Source: Changpingibacter yushuensis (GTDB lineage Bacteria > Actinomycetota > Actinomycetes > Actinomycetales > Actinomycetaceae). From it: a stretch of DNA of 64,000 bases. Where the stretch lies: assembly GCF_014041995.1 (NCBI RefSeq), contig NZ_CP059492.1, positions 2,597,584 through 2,661,583 of the forward strand, read 5' to 3'. Positions 52,367-61,642 of the stretch are shown here, piece by piece (position 1 is the first letter of the stretch; every line of letters begins with the position of its first letter). The translations under genes were made by a program, and so were the position numbers. The notes under the pieces were generated by a model. That model saw only the letters and a program-made list of their open reading frames with translations, made no database searches and had not been told where the DNA came from.

Positions 52367-53722
52367 ATGAGCACCATGGACAGGGCGAGGAGCAACGGCA
52401 ACGCGGGAGAACGTCACGCAGCAGCCGCCGCTGCTGGCACTCGTCTGGATCCGTGGTTCAACACTTACGCGGATCGTGCCCTTGGCATGAAGCAGTCTGA
52501 GGTTCGTTCACTCTTCGCCGTCGCAAACCGCCCGGAGGTTGTCTCTCTTGCCGGAGGCATGCCCAATATCGCTGGGCTGCCGCTCGATTTTCTTGCAGAG
52601 ATGTCCGCCCGGCTCATCCGTGACCGTGGAACGAAGATCCTCCAATATGGGCCAGGTCAGGGCGAAGAAGAGCTCCGCGAGATGATTGCTGAGGTCATGC
52701 GCCCCGACGGCGTTCGGGGCCATCCGGATGACATCACAGTCACCACCGGTTCGCAGCAAGCGCTTGACCTTATTTCTGAGATCTTCCTTAATCCAGGTGA
52801 TGTAGTCATTGCCGAAGCACCATCGTATGTTGGCGCGCTTGGCACATTTAGGGCGTACCAGGCCAATGTTGTACACGTTCAGATGGACGAAGACGGCCTC
52901 ATTCCCGAGGAACTCGAAGACACACTGACGCGACTCGATAACGAGGGCCGGCCCGTCAAGTTCCTCTACACAATCCCAAACTTCCACAACCCTGCCGGCG
53001 TCTGTTTGTCCGCAGAGCGGCGCCCGCGCATTGCTGAGATCTGCAAGCGCCACCACGTGCTCATCGTTGAAGATAATCCCTACGGTCTGCTTGGATTTGA
53101 CGGCGATCCGATTCCGGCAATTCAGACATTCAATCCCGACGGCGTCGTCTACTTGGGAAGCTTCTCTAAGACATTCGCACCAGGCTATCGCGTGGGGTGG
53201 GCACTGGCACCGGCAGCTGTTACAGCCCGCTTGACCTTGGCAAACGAGAACGCACTTCTGTGCCCAACCACCTTCGGTCAGCTTTCCATCGCTGAGTATC
53301 TCAAGACGTATGACTGGTACCAGCAGGTCAAGGAGTACCGGGCAATGTATCACGAGCGTGGTCAAGCTATGCAACACGCACTCGAAACACATCTGCCCAT
53401 GTGCACGTGGACCAAACCCGAGGGAGGATTCTATACCTGGGTGAAACTTCCCGAGGGCTTGGATGCACATGCGATGTTGCCCCGCGCGGTTACGAACTTG
53501 GTTGCCTACGTTTCTGGTACAGCGTTCTATGCCGACGGACAAGGCCATGACCACATGCGTCTCTCCTTCTGTTATCCCACCCCGGAACAGATTGAAGAAG
53601 GCGTCAGACGCTTGTCTATGGTCATAAGCAGCGAGCTGGAGTTGGTGGATATGTTTGGGGTTAAAGATAGGAACATGCCACCGGCAGCGCAACTTGAGGG
53701 ACCAACTCCCGATACGTTCTAG
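52367..53722 (+). CDS. PLP-dependent class I/II aminotransferase
   Basis: 451 residues of the fold-type I family close to 2-aminoadipate/aromatic aminotransferases and MocR C-terminal domains. It has TTGSQQALDLI, the YTIPNFHNPAG loop, DNPYG and the cofactor Lys268 in GSFSKTFAPGYRVGW; no DNA-binding domain is present. The amino donor is not predictable. AAGGAGAATGCG precedes the ATG. Its place between trxB and ddl is conserved in several actinobacteria. Confidence 0.9.
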   Translation: MSTMDRARSNGNAGERHAAAAAAGTRLDPWFNTYADRALGMKQSEVRSLFAVANRPEVVSLAGGMPNIAGLPLDFLAEMSARLIRDRGTKILQYGPGQGEEELREMIAEVMRPDGVRGHPDDITVTTGSQQALDLISEIFLNPGDVVIAEAPSYVGALGTFRAYQANVVHVQMDEDGLIPEELEDTLTRLDNEGRPVKFLYTIPNFHNPAGVCLSAERRPRIAEICKRHHVLIVEDNPYGLLGFDGDPIPAIQTFNPDGVVYLGSFSKTFAPGYRVGWALAPAAVTARLTLANENALLCPTTFGQLSIAEYLKTYDWYQQVKEYRAMYHERGQAMQHALETHLPMCTWTKPEGGFYTWVKLPEGLDAHAMLPRAVTNLVAYVSGTAFYADGQGHDHMRLSFCYPTPEQIEEGVRRLSMVISSELELVDMFGVKDRNMPPAAQLEGPTPDTF

Positions 53723-53971
53723 AGTGTCAGCAGCCATCGGCTGCTGGATGAGCGAACAGTAACCTGACCGGACCATCAAAGAACAGATCATCAAGCACCA
53801 GCCAGACCAGACAAGTAACTAGACCAAGCGAACAAGGTATCCAACCTTGTAAGTTTCACAACCGAAGTAGATTTGGACTTGGGGTTCAACGGTTCCGCAC
53901 CGATTTCGGCCCCAAGTCCCAAGGCAACTGAGAAATGGCACAGATTGTGTGCCCTTGACGAGGAGGCAGTC

Positions 53972-54952
53972 ATGACAAAGCCACTCACCGTGGCAATCTT
54001 GGCCGGTGGTTTGACTCATGAGCGCGAGGTATCGCTACACTCAGGGCGCAGGATGGCTACTGTCTTGCGTGAAGCAGGTATGCAGGTCAAGCTTCTCGAT
54101 GTGGACGCGGGCCTCATCCAAACGCTGGACGCTATGGCTCCTGACGTGGTGTGGCCGTTGTTGCATGGTTCAACAGGCGAGGACGGCTCACTTCAGGATC
54201 TGCTGACTTTGACTGGGATTCCCTATGTTGGCTCAACGCCTGCTGCCTGCCGCATGGCCTCTGACAAGGCCGTCGCGTGTGCAATCCTCGCTCGCGAGGG
54301 GCTGGCTGTACCTGAATCGATGACGCTCCCGCAGACTCTGCTTCGTGAAGTGGGCGTGGCACCAGTCCTTGATCTCATTAAGAACAAGTTTGGATTCCCC
54401 TTGGTCGTGAAGCCCGCTCAGGGCGGATCGGCTCTGGGAGTCACGATTGTGGAGAGCGGCGCAGCATTGCCTGGCGCGATGGTGGATTGCTATGCATACG
54501 GTGATGAAGCCCGGATCGAACAGTACATCGTAGGACGCGAAATTGCCGTTTCTGTTCTGAACTTGGATGGAACGCCATGTGCTTTGCCTCCAGTTGAGAT
54601 TGTGACTGACGGCCCCTATGACTATGACGCACGTTACAACGCTGGACGTTCCGAGTACTTTGTTCCTGCTCGCCTAGACGCTCAGACGTTGGATGCCGTC
54701 AAGCAAGCCGCAGAAAAGGTTCACGCCGTGCTAGGCCTCGGTCAGATTTCGCGCACTGACATCATTCTTGAAGAGGACGGCACGATCCGTGTTCTTGACG
54801 TCAACGTTGCCCCAGGAACCACTGAGACGTCCCTGTTCCCGCAGGCAGTCGCATCATATGCACAGGACGAAGAGATCGTTCCCGGCCAGGTGTATGCCCG
54901 TATCATCGAAGCAACGGTGGGCGCAGCGGGAAGTGAAACTACCACAGCCTAG
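53972..54952 (+). CDS. ddl: D-alanine--D-alanine ligase family protein
   Basis: 326 residues of the ATP-grasp fold. ILAGGLTHEREVSLHSGRRM at the N-terminus, WPLLHGSTGEDGSLQ, GIPYVGS, FPLVVKPAQGGSALGV, and the metal residues in LDVNVAPGTTETS (family usually EVNTLPGFT). It joins D-Ala for the peptidoglycan stem. The NTLPG loop is modified to NVAPG, so a ligase-like role with altered substrate cannot be excluded; a second ddl may exist elsewhere. ATG 53972 has GAGGAGG; an upstream frame start at 53873 does not. Confidence 0.85.
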   Translation: MTKPLTVAILAGGLTHEREVSLHSGRRMATVLREAGMQVKLLDVDAGLIQTLDAMAPDVVWPLLHGSTGEDGSLQDLLTLTGIPYVGSTPAACRMASDKAVACAILAREGLAVPESMTLPQTLLREVGVAPVLDLIKNKFGFPLVVKPAQGGSALGVTIVESGAALPGAMVDCYAYGDEARIEQYIVGREIAVSVLNLDGTPCALPPVEIVTDGPYDYDARYNAGRSEYFVPARLDAQTLDAVKQAAEKVHAVLGLGQISRTDIILEEDGTIRVLDVNVAPGTTETSLFPQAVASYAQDEEIVPGQVYARIIEATVGAAGSETTTA

Positions 54953-55038
54953 ATCCCTGGGATGCATGCGCTGCCCTTTGTTGTGACAGCTGGAATCAAT
55001 CGGCTTCATTGAACATGTACAACCGACGTATCTAACCG

Positions 55039-56475
55039 CTAGAAGCCAGATTCAGGAGCTTCACTCACCGAATCGTTGTGTTGTTCCGTGCCGTTAGTTG
55101 CCGGTTGATCGATGCCTTCTTCGCCAGGTGCTAGAAGTTCAATAAGCCTGTTGAGATCTTCCATCGAACCGAAGTCGATTCGAATAGTTCCCTTTCGTTG
55201 GCCCATGTTCACCGCGACCTTGGTATCGAATCGATCACCAAGCCTTGATGAGAGCTCTCTGAACTCCGGGGCGAAACGCGCTGCGCGGCGCTTGATTTGA
55301 GGCATTACAGCCGGTTCGTCTCCAAGTGCCACGATTTCTTCAACTTGGCGAACGGAAAGGTTTTCCGCGACGATGCGCTGAGCCAATCGTTCCATTGCCG
55401 CTGGGTCGGACAGCCCAAGCAGGGCGCGTGCATGCCCAGCTGAGATTACCTGGGCGGCTACTCGCCGCTGCACCAACGGAGGAAGCTTCATGAGTCGCAA
55501 TGTATTGGAGATTTGCGGGCGCGATCGAGCTATGCGTCGGGAAAGCTCTTCCTGCGTACAGTGGAAGTCCTCAAGAAGCTGTTGATAGGCAGCGGCCTCT
55601 TCCAGCGGGTTGAGCTGAGCACGATGCAGATTCTCAAGGAGTGCATCCCGGAGCAGATCCTCATCAGCTGTGCGCCGCACGATGGCGGGTACCGTAGCTT
55701 GGCCCGCCAGACGTGAAGCACGCCAGCGGCGTTCACCCATAATGAGTTCATACCTGGCGTCTGGCGCATTCTGAATGGGGGCATCCAATGGTCGGACGAT
55801 AACCGGTTGAAGCACTCCAACTTCCGCGATTGAGTCCGCAAGCTCTTGAAGTTCATCTTCATCAAAGACGTTTCGAGGTTGTCTTTGGTTCGGCACGATT
55901 GAATCTATGGGAAGCTCCGCGTAAGAAGCTCCCGGCACCGCCACTAGTTCATTTGAGTCAATGCTCTGGTCCGTGCCTAGCGTGGAATCGTCTGCAGTCG
56001 CGACGTTATTTCCGTGCGAATTGAGCTTCTCGCTATTCGCTAACTCGCGCGATTGATCAGTCTGGCCCTGCCGCGGGTTGTAGAGGGCGATGTCTAGCGC
56101 CGATTCTTTCAGGTTGGTTCGCAGCTGCGTACCATCAGGTGTATGCAAGCCAGACTCTACGATTCCTTGGCCAATTGTGGCCTCGCGATCCTTGAGTGAG
56201 ACTCGTTTGATGCTGGCACGCTTCTGATTCACAGGCTTCTCTGGTTCCTCTTCTGATGTGGTTGAATGGGGAGTTTTCGGTGCCTCGGAGCCCGAACTGA
56301 TAGTTGACTGAGTGATACCCGCTTGTGCTGTTTCACGTGAAACATTCACAGAGTCTTCTACTGTGGCCGCTCCGATACCAAAGAAGACATCGACCGGGCT
56401 CTCTTTAGCTTCTTGCTGACTTTCGGGGATAAGCGCGCCAATTCCGCGCCCAAGCCCACGCCGCCGTTCTGCCAT
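55039..56475 (-). CDS. parB: Chromosome partitioning CTPase ParB
   Basis: 478 residues, longer than the usual 300-340. The N-terminal ParA-stimulating peptide is RRRGLGRGIGALIP (3-17). A low-complexity Ser/Glu/Asn-rich linker of about 165 residues follows and includes the peptide VSRET at 45-49 encoded by an internal parS site. The CTP-binding domain starts near 184 (QRQPRNVFD, GERRWRAS, ENLHRAQLNP); the parS-reading helix-turn-helix is around SRRIARSRPQISNTLRLMKLP; the C-terminal dimer domain ends the protein. ATG 56475 follows AAGGGAG. It loads on the parS sites listed below. Confidence 0.96.
   Translation of the reverse strand: MAERRRGLGRGIGALIPESQQEAKESPVDVFFGIGAATVEDSVNVSRETAQAGITQSTISSGSEAPKTPHSTTSEEEPEKPVNQKRASIKRVSLKDREATIGQGIVESGLHTPDGTQLRTNLKESALDIALYNPRQGQTDQSRELANSEKLNSHGNNVATADDSTLGTDQSIDSNELVAVPGASYAELPIDSIVPNQRQPRNVFDEDELQELADSIAEVGVLQPVIVRPLDAPIQNAPDARYELIMGERRWRASRLAGQATVPAIVRRTADEDLLRDALLENLHRAQLNPLEEAAAYQQLLEDFHCTQEELSRRIARSRPQISNTLRLMKLPPLVQRRVAAQVISAGHARALLGLSDPAAMERLAQRIVAENLSVRQVEEIVALGDEPAVMPQIKRRAARFAPEFRELSSRLGDRFDTKVAVNMGQRKGTIRIDFGSMEDLNRLIELLAPGEEGIDQPATNGTEQHNDSVSEAPESGF
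56329..56344. promoter_or_regulatory. parS site inside parB (full 16-bp match)
   Basis: TGTTTCACGTGAAACA, the complete consensus. It lies within the coding sequence of the ParB linker. Confidence 0.96.
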
Positions 56476-56488
56476 TTCGAAAACTCCC

Positions 56489-57442
56489 TTATCTGCCCCG
56501 GTTAGCAAGTTCGTTGGCTGCAGCTAGATATGCGATAGCCCCACTTGACCGAGGCGCATATGAGATAACCGTTTCGCCGTATGACGGCGACTCTGCAATT
56601 CGAACCGAGCGTGGTATCACAGTGTCCAGCGTCTGTTGAGGGAAGTATTCGCGCACGTTCTCCGCTACCTCAGCACTCAGATTTGTGTTCTTCGAGGCCA
56701 TGGTCAAGACAATCGTGGAGACCTCAAGGCTTGGGTTCGCTGCCTGCTTCGCACTATCAATGGTTCGCAAGAGCTGAGTCAGACCCTCGAGAGCGTAGTA
56801 CTCACATTGGACCGGAATGAGGACTTCTTTCGCGGCGATAAGCGCATTGATAGGAAGAAGTGACATCGAAGGCGGACAGTCAATGAACACATAATCAATG
56901 TGCCTGTCGAGCTCCTCCAGTTCCAGGAGAAGGCTATCGACTGCAACTTTCAGCCTAGTTCGGCGGTCATCAGCGTCTGCCAGGTCCACATCTACGGCCG
57001 CAAGGTCGATACTTGACGGTACGACCAGCAAGCTTGCGTACTTGTCATTCTGGCGAAGGGTCGACATCATCGTCTTCCTGCCGAGGAACACGTCATACAG
57101 TGATGGCATTCCCTCGACTCGCTCAATTCCGAGGGCTGTAGTTGCATTCCCTTGTGGGTCCGAATCCACGACCAGTACTCGAAGTCCGCTTTCGGCCAAT
57201 GCAGCGGCGAGATTGACCGCCGTGGTGGTCTTGCCAACGCCACCCTTCTGATTGGCTACCGCAACGATCCGAGTCTGCGCGGGGCGTGGGACTGGATGTG
57301 CTTGGACGCGCGAGAGCAGCTCCATATCGTGTGCCAGCTCAGATGCGAGCGGCGTGTCCGTTAGGGAGAGCCTGTCCCAATCCGTCTTCGATTCCGAAGT
57401 TGTTGCAGTGTTGGCTTTAGCAATTTTCCGGGGATCGCCCAT
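56489..57442 (-). CDS. parA: Chromosome partitioning ATPase ParA
   Basis: 317 residues. Deviant Walker A KGGVGKTT, A' motif DSDPQGNATTALG, B motif DYVFIDCPPSMSLL. An N-terminal extension of about 60 residues precedes the ATPase. ATG 57442 follows GAAAGGG. ParB starts 13 bp downstream; they form one operon. rsmG, usually next door upstream, is 2.8 kb away here. Confidence 0.96.
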   Translation of the reverse strand: MGDPRKIAKANTATTSESKTDWDRLSLTDTPLASELAHDMELLSRVQAHPVPRPAQTRIVAVANQKGGVGKTTTAVNLAAALAESGLRVLVVDSDPQGNATTALGIERVEGMPSLYDVFLGRKTMMSTLRQNDKYASLLVVPSSIDLAAVDVDLADADDRRTRLKVAVDSLLLELEELDRHIDYVFIDCPPSMSLLPINALIAAKEVLIPVQCEYYALEGLTQLLRTIDSAKQAANPSLEVSTIVLTMASKNTNLSAEVAENVREYFPQQTLDTVIPRSVRIAESPSYGETVISYAPRSSGAIAYLAAANELANRGR

Positions 57443-57518
57443 GTTGCCCTTTCTCGTCGTCACAACAAGCTTACTCGAGGTTACAGACGCATTCTCTTGC
57501 CCACGCAGCCACGCTCGC

Positions 57519-57532
57519 GTTTCACGTGAAAC
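57519..57532. promoter_or_regulatory. parS site
   Basis: GTTTCACGTGAAAC with flanks C and A, 77 bp upstream of parA. Confidence 0.95.
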
Positions 57533-57610
57533 ACAACTACCATTTGTGAGCCCGCTGTGCGTGTATCAAAGCCCGCTTCTCTGGGAGTCACCGGCCGCCG
57601 TGAGCGTCAT

Positions 57611-57624
57611 GTTTCACGTGAAAC
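57611..57624. promoter_or_regulatory. parS site
   Basis: Perfect GTTTCACGTGAAAC preceded by T. Confidence 0.95.
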
Positions 57625-57694
57625 GGAGATGCACTAAGAGAAGCTAGATACGTGGCAAATACAATGGCGCCTTAGAGATACTTCCTGCTCAGGC

Positions 57695-57708
57695 GTTTCA
57701 CGTGGAAC
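57695..57708. promoter_or_regulatory. Variant parS site
   Basis: GTTTCACGTGGAAC, one mismatch to the consensus; probably a weak or decayed site. Confidence 0.7.
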
Positions 57709-58048
57709 AGTCTGCAGCTAAGTCTACCTTCAATCGGTCCGCGAGCACTCCTCCATCAACCCTAACGAAGGAGGGAGGCGCGATGATATTAGTGACACGA
57801 GGAACCTGCCCAATCGACCCAGGCGTGATTGGCGCCGTTGTTATCTACGGTCTGTTTGCGTAGTTCAACTGACTCCCGTTGTTCCCATTGCCCGATTAGT
57901 TTGCGCGATTACTCCACAGAATCGTCTCATTCTGTTCGGCACGACCTGCGAAGTTTGCGCTGTTGCTACTTCTTGTTTGGTTGGTGCACTCGGCGCGGTA
58001 GGTCTCATCTTTGGTCGATTGTGGATTTGTTCACGGACGCGTGGCCGC

Positions 58049-58175
58049 CAGCCCACAGCCCACAGCCCACAGCCCACAGCCCACAGCCCACAACCCACAG
58101 CCCACAGCCCACAGCCCACAACCCACAGCCCACAGCCCACAGCCCACAGCCCACAGCCCACAGCCCACAGCCCAC
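58049..58175. repeat. 7-bp tandem repeat CAGCCCA, about 18 copies
   Basis: An uninterrupted heptamer tract with two CAACCCA variant units. It is non-coding, lies between the parA-proximal and distal parS groups, and has a strong C/A versus G/T strand bias. Confidence 0.95.
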
Positions 58176-58296
58176 GATTACAGTTCTTGCAGTCTCATGT
58201 CATTCCTCCGTGCCGCCGCAACTTCCACCACCTTTAGACCTGTATCTGCGCATACCCATTACAATTCTTGAGTTGTTGATGGTCGCTTGTCTCTGG

Positions 58297-58430
58297 TGTA
58301 GAGTCCCTGCCGCGGTCGGCATGCCGGGCCACACTTCAAGCCACGCCTACTCCTAGTGCAGGGTCCCTGCCGCAGTTGGATGTCGCGTCGCGCTTCAAGC
58401 CGCCACTATCTGTAGTGCAGAGTTCTTGCA
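58297..58430. repeat. Degenerate direct repeat of about 58 bp, 2.3 copies
   Basis: GAGTCCCTGCCGC, GGGTCCCTGCCGC and GAGTTCTTGC start successive units about 58 bp apart; CTTCAAGCC recurs within each unit. Confidence 0.7.
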
Positions 58431-58646
58431 CCACGGCCGTGTGCGCCACACCGCGACAGTCACTCAATCGCATGTTCTCTCGATGCCTCATCAGATCACA
58501 GGCACGCTTCCCTTGTGAGTCGCAAAACACGTGCCCCAGAAGAAGTCTGGAGTTTGGAGCTCGAGATGGGCCACAAGCATTACGTCCGAAACTGATTACC
58601 TGACGTGAAGTGCCAGGAGTAGAGCTTCCGACCATCTTCTTGTCCC

Positions 58647-58660
58647 GTTTCACGTGAAAC
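58647..58660. promoter_or_regulatory. parS site
   Basis: Perfect GTTTCACGTGAAAC followed by A. Confidence 0.95.
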
Positions 58661-59189
58661 AATCACAACTTCATAATGAAGGGCTGCGAGGTGACTGCGT
58701 TTGATACCACGAGGACGTCACGTACCTGTTATTGCACCCGACTGCCCACAGTTTTGCGGGAGACGCTGGGCGTCGCCCACTATTCACACAGAACCGTTGT
58801 ATCCGTCAGCCGTCTGTTCTATCTCTTGTCTTCCGCAGAAGTGGCCTACCTTGAGGCCACTCACCTGAAGATCCGACAGCCCGCAAACACAGACTGTTGA
58901 CGTACACACAAATTGAAGCCACAACCCGGACATGAAGGTTCTGCGTGTGCACATCTGAAGAACTGCGGCCGCAACCCAGCCGAACAGTACGCAAACTGCT
59001 TTCGTTCCTAAGCGGTGGATGAGACAACCCTCAACAGGAGAGTCTTCGAAAGTGTGAAAGCACTGCCCTTCAGAGGAGTGGGATATGACCTGCCACGCCA
59101 AGCCACGCCAAACGAGCTGCCACATCTTTTCCGAGGTAGCTCCAGACGCCTGTTTTGTGCGCGGCGCGGCACAACTCAGCGCCAAACCC

Positions 59190-59743
59190 GTTTCACGTGA
59201 AACGGCACAGCACGTGAACGTCAAACTTCGCATGAGGAAACACAGAATCCAGAACATGTTGTACAAGGAGGACGTGCTCGAGCGCAGTTCCAGCAAACAC
59301 TCTGAGAGAATTGATCGACCCGTCGTTTCACGTGAAACGGCACAGCACGTGAACGTCAAACCTCGTATGAGGAAACACAGCAACCAGAACACGTTGTGCA
59401 AGTCGGATGTGCTCGAGCGCAGTTCCAGCAAACATTCTGAGAGAATTGATCGACCCGTCGTTTCACGTGAAACGGCAGAGAACGTGAACGTCAGACTTCG
59501 CATAAGGAAACACAGAATCCAGAACATGTTGTACAAGGAGGACGTGCTCGAGCGCAGTTCCAGCAAACACTCTGAGAGAATTGATCGACCCGTCGTTTCA
59601 CGTGAAACGGCACAGCACATGAACGTCAGACTTCGCATAAGGAAACAGAGAACCCTGAACACATTGCGCTCGCAGAACGTGCTTAATCACAGTTCCAGCA
59701 AACACGCTGAAGAAGCTCACCAATTTGCCGTTTCACGTGAAAC
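59190..59743. repeat. Tandem array of 135-bp repeats, each with one parS site (five parS)
   Basis: Perfect GTTTCACGTGAAAC sites lie at 59190, 59325, 59460, 59595 and 59730, every interval exactly 135 bp. The four full units share most of their sequence, with landmarks GGACGTGCTCGAGCGCAG and CAGCAAACACTCTGAGAG at fixed offsets; the last unit is the most diverged. The exact period shows that duplication carried the sites along. Since 135 is divisible by three, frames stay open through the array on both strands, but the encoded text (VSRET at each parS) follows from the repeat and need not be expressed. It resembles plasmid centromere arrays and should load several ParB clamps side by side. Confidence 0.95.
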
Positions 59744-60216
59744 GTCATCGATCCTCTGTGATGAGCTCTGAGGTTGAACCTGAATGCGTTTCCGTCAGCA
59801 CGAACGCTGGTGCCGTTCACAAGCCCCGTCGAACGCAGAATGTCGAGCCCACCTGACCACACGACCACTCAGCGAGAAAAGGACTTAGTCCTTACATACA
59901 ATCAACGATAGAACACCGTAAATCCGCCACAATGAGCGCGAGTATCCAACTCAACCTCGGCTTCTTGTCCTGACATATGTGAGAGCGGAAGCCCACCCTC
60001 CCACATCGCATACTGGTTCACCTGTCACAACGCAAGACCCTACCCCAGCAGCGAGCTCCTTAAGCTCCAGCGGGCCATTGTCATCTAGCCTTTACCAGTA
60101 CTCACTTTTCGGAACCACGTCACTGATGTGAAAGCACAAGTGCACTAGGCTTCTTCTCATTCAGAGAAGCGAGCCTGCACAGGATTGGTTCACTCTATCG
60201 GTTCCTAGAAGGAGCA

Positions 60217-60852
60217 CTATCCCTTCTTCTTAACTACCAAAACCCGTGTCTCTTCATCCGAGCCAAACGTCTTCACCACGTGCACGTCCGCCCACTCCGC
60301 CCGGTACTTCCGAAGGACATGAACGGCGTCGTCGATCTCGTCGTCGACCCGAATCCCTTTCAGTGCCACTAAGGAACCTCCGGGCTTGAGAAGAGGCATC
60401 GTCCATGGCAAGAGCTTCTTGAGGGCGGCAACAGCCCTGGCGGTCACCACGTCAGCTTCAATTTCACTCGCCAACTCTTCTGCGCGACCAAGCCTGATGG
60501 TCACATTCTCAAGGCCGAGTTCAGATGTAGCGTAGTTTAGCCAGTCGCAGCGCCTCTCCATTGAGTCCACCAGCGTCAGCTGCAGGTCGGGGCGAATTAT
60601 CGCGAGAATGAGTCCAGGAAATCCGGCACCGGAACCAACGTCCACCACAGATTTCCCGTTTGGAATGAACTCTGAGATGGCAGTCGAGTTGAGGATATGA
60701 CGCGTCCACATGCGGCTGAGTTCACGGGGTCCTACCAGACCACGTTTCTCACCCTCTTGTTCTATAAGATCAGCGAATGCAACTAGGCGGTCCCATTTAT
60801 CCTGCCCGAATTGCTCGACGCCACCAACCGGTGGCTGTTCGACCTCACCCAT
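60217..60852 (-). CDS. rsmG: 16S rRNA (guanine-527-N7)-methyltransferase
   Basis: 211 residues with SAM-binding VVDVGSGAGFPGL (split VDVGSGAGFPG), LVDSMERRCDWL and the ARAVAALKKLLPW region. It methylates G527 of 16S RNA. AGAAGGATAAGT precedes the ATG. First gene left of the parS region. Confidence 0.97.
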   Translation of the reverse strand: MGEVEQPPVGGVEQFGQDKWDRLVAFADLIEQEGEKRGLVGPRELSRMWTRHILNSTAISEFIPNGKSVVDVGSGAGFPGLILAIIRPDLQLTLVDSMERRCDWLNYATSELGLENVTIRLGRAEELASEIEADVVTARAVAALKKLLPWTMPLLKPGGSLVALKGIRVDDEIDDAVHVLRKYRAEWADVHVVKTFGSDEETRVLVVKKKG

Positions 60853-60949
60853 ACTTATCCTTCTCTACAGACGTGTGGCCTCGCGAAAAACGTCGCGAGG
60901 CCACACCAAACCTACAACACTCTAGCTTCGTAAGCCGGAGAGCCTAGCA

Positions 60950-61549
60950 TCATTCAGCGCTATCAGCAGATCCTTCGAACTCATCCGCGGAATCAGCATC
61001 CGTGACACCTGCGGACTCGGAATCGTCTGCTGCAGCGTTCTCCTCAGATCCGGCAGGCTTGATAACCACGTGGCGCCCAGCGCCCACGCCCGAGGAGTCG
61101 GAAAGCAAACCAGCCTCAGCCACGATATCGTGAACTACCTTGCGTTCAAACGGATTCATGGGATCCAGTGCCAGCTCTTCGCCGGACTCCTCCACCTGCG
61201 CAACGGCCGTGCGTGCGATCTTTGCGATCTCTTCACGGTGACCAGCACGATAGCCCATGATATCCAGCATCAGGCGGCTACGTTCGCCTGTCTGGCTCTG
61301 CACCGCGAGCCGAGTCAGTTCCTGAAGCGATTCCAGAACATTCCCATCGCGGCCAATCAAACGCTTGAGGAGGCGGTCAGAGCCGTCTTCGGTCACGATC
61401 GCCAACGAGGCCCGGTCCGCTTCAACCGAGATCTCGATGTCGCCGTCCAGGTCGGCAATATCAAGGAGTTCTTCGAGATAATCGGCGGCGATGTCGCCTT
61501 CTTCGTCAAGCCTCTTTATGAGTTCAGCCTTGTCGGTGGTCTCACTCAT
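60950..61549 (-). CDS. jag: Jag/KhpB RNA-binding protein
   Basis: 199 residues: KH domain with LIGRDGNVLESLQELTRL and C-terminal R3H domain with NPFERKVVHDIV, then an acidic Ala/Ser/Asp tail. ATG 61549 follows AAAGAAGGAAATC. Works as an RNA chaperone in cell-envelope and division control in other bacteria. Confidence 0.95.
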   Translation of the reverse strand: MSETTDKAELIKRLDEEGDIAADYLEELLDIADLDGDIEISVEADRASLAIVTEDGSDRLLKRLIGRDGNVLESLQELTRLAVQSQTGERSRLMLDIMGYRAGHREEIAKIARTAVAQVEESGEELALDPMNPFERKVVHDIVAEAGLLSDSSGVGAGRHVVIKPAGSEENAAADDSESAGVTDADSADEFEGSADSAE

Positions 61550-61642
61550 CGTGATTTCCTTCTTTCTGACGGCTATCACGGCTCGCACCGTCCAACCATC
61601 GGATCTGCGGATCGGCACATCACCTTTCCGCGCACACCTTAA

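Larger units (their letters stand above)
57443..60216. other. Gene-free parS region between parA and rsmG
   Basis: 2.77 kb in which no frame encodes a recognisable protein. It contains eight perfect parS sites and one variant, the 7-bp repeat tract, the degenerate repeat of about 58 bp and the 135-bp array. From 59744 to 60216 I see nothing specific. In most related genomes this gap is far shorter (from general knowledge of the locus). Confidence 0.8.

Noticed and set aside
52508..53794. 428-codon minus-strand frame opposite the aminotransferase
   Set aside because: No homology pattern, no ribosome site; high-GC codon bias often leaves the antisense frame open.
57829..58356. 175-codon frame rich in His-Ser-Pro-Gln
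   Set aside because: Generated by the 7-bp repeat, which is open in all three frames.
58784..59662. 292-codon minus-strand frame through the parS array
   Set aside because: Repeats of low complexity in both strands follow from the 135-bp unit; no ribosome site, no recognisable domain.
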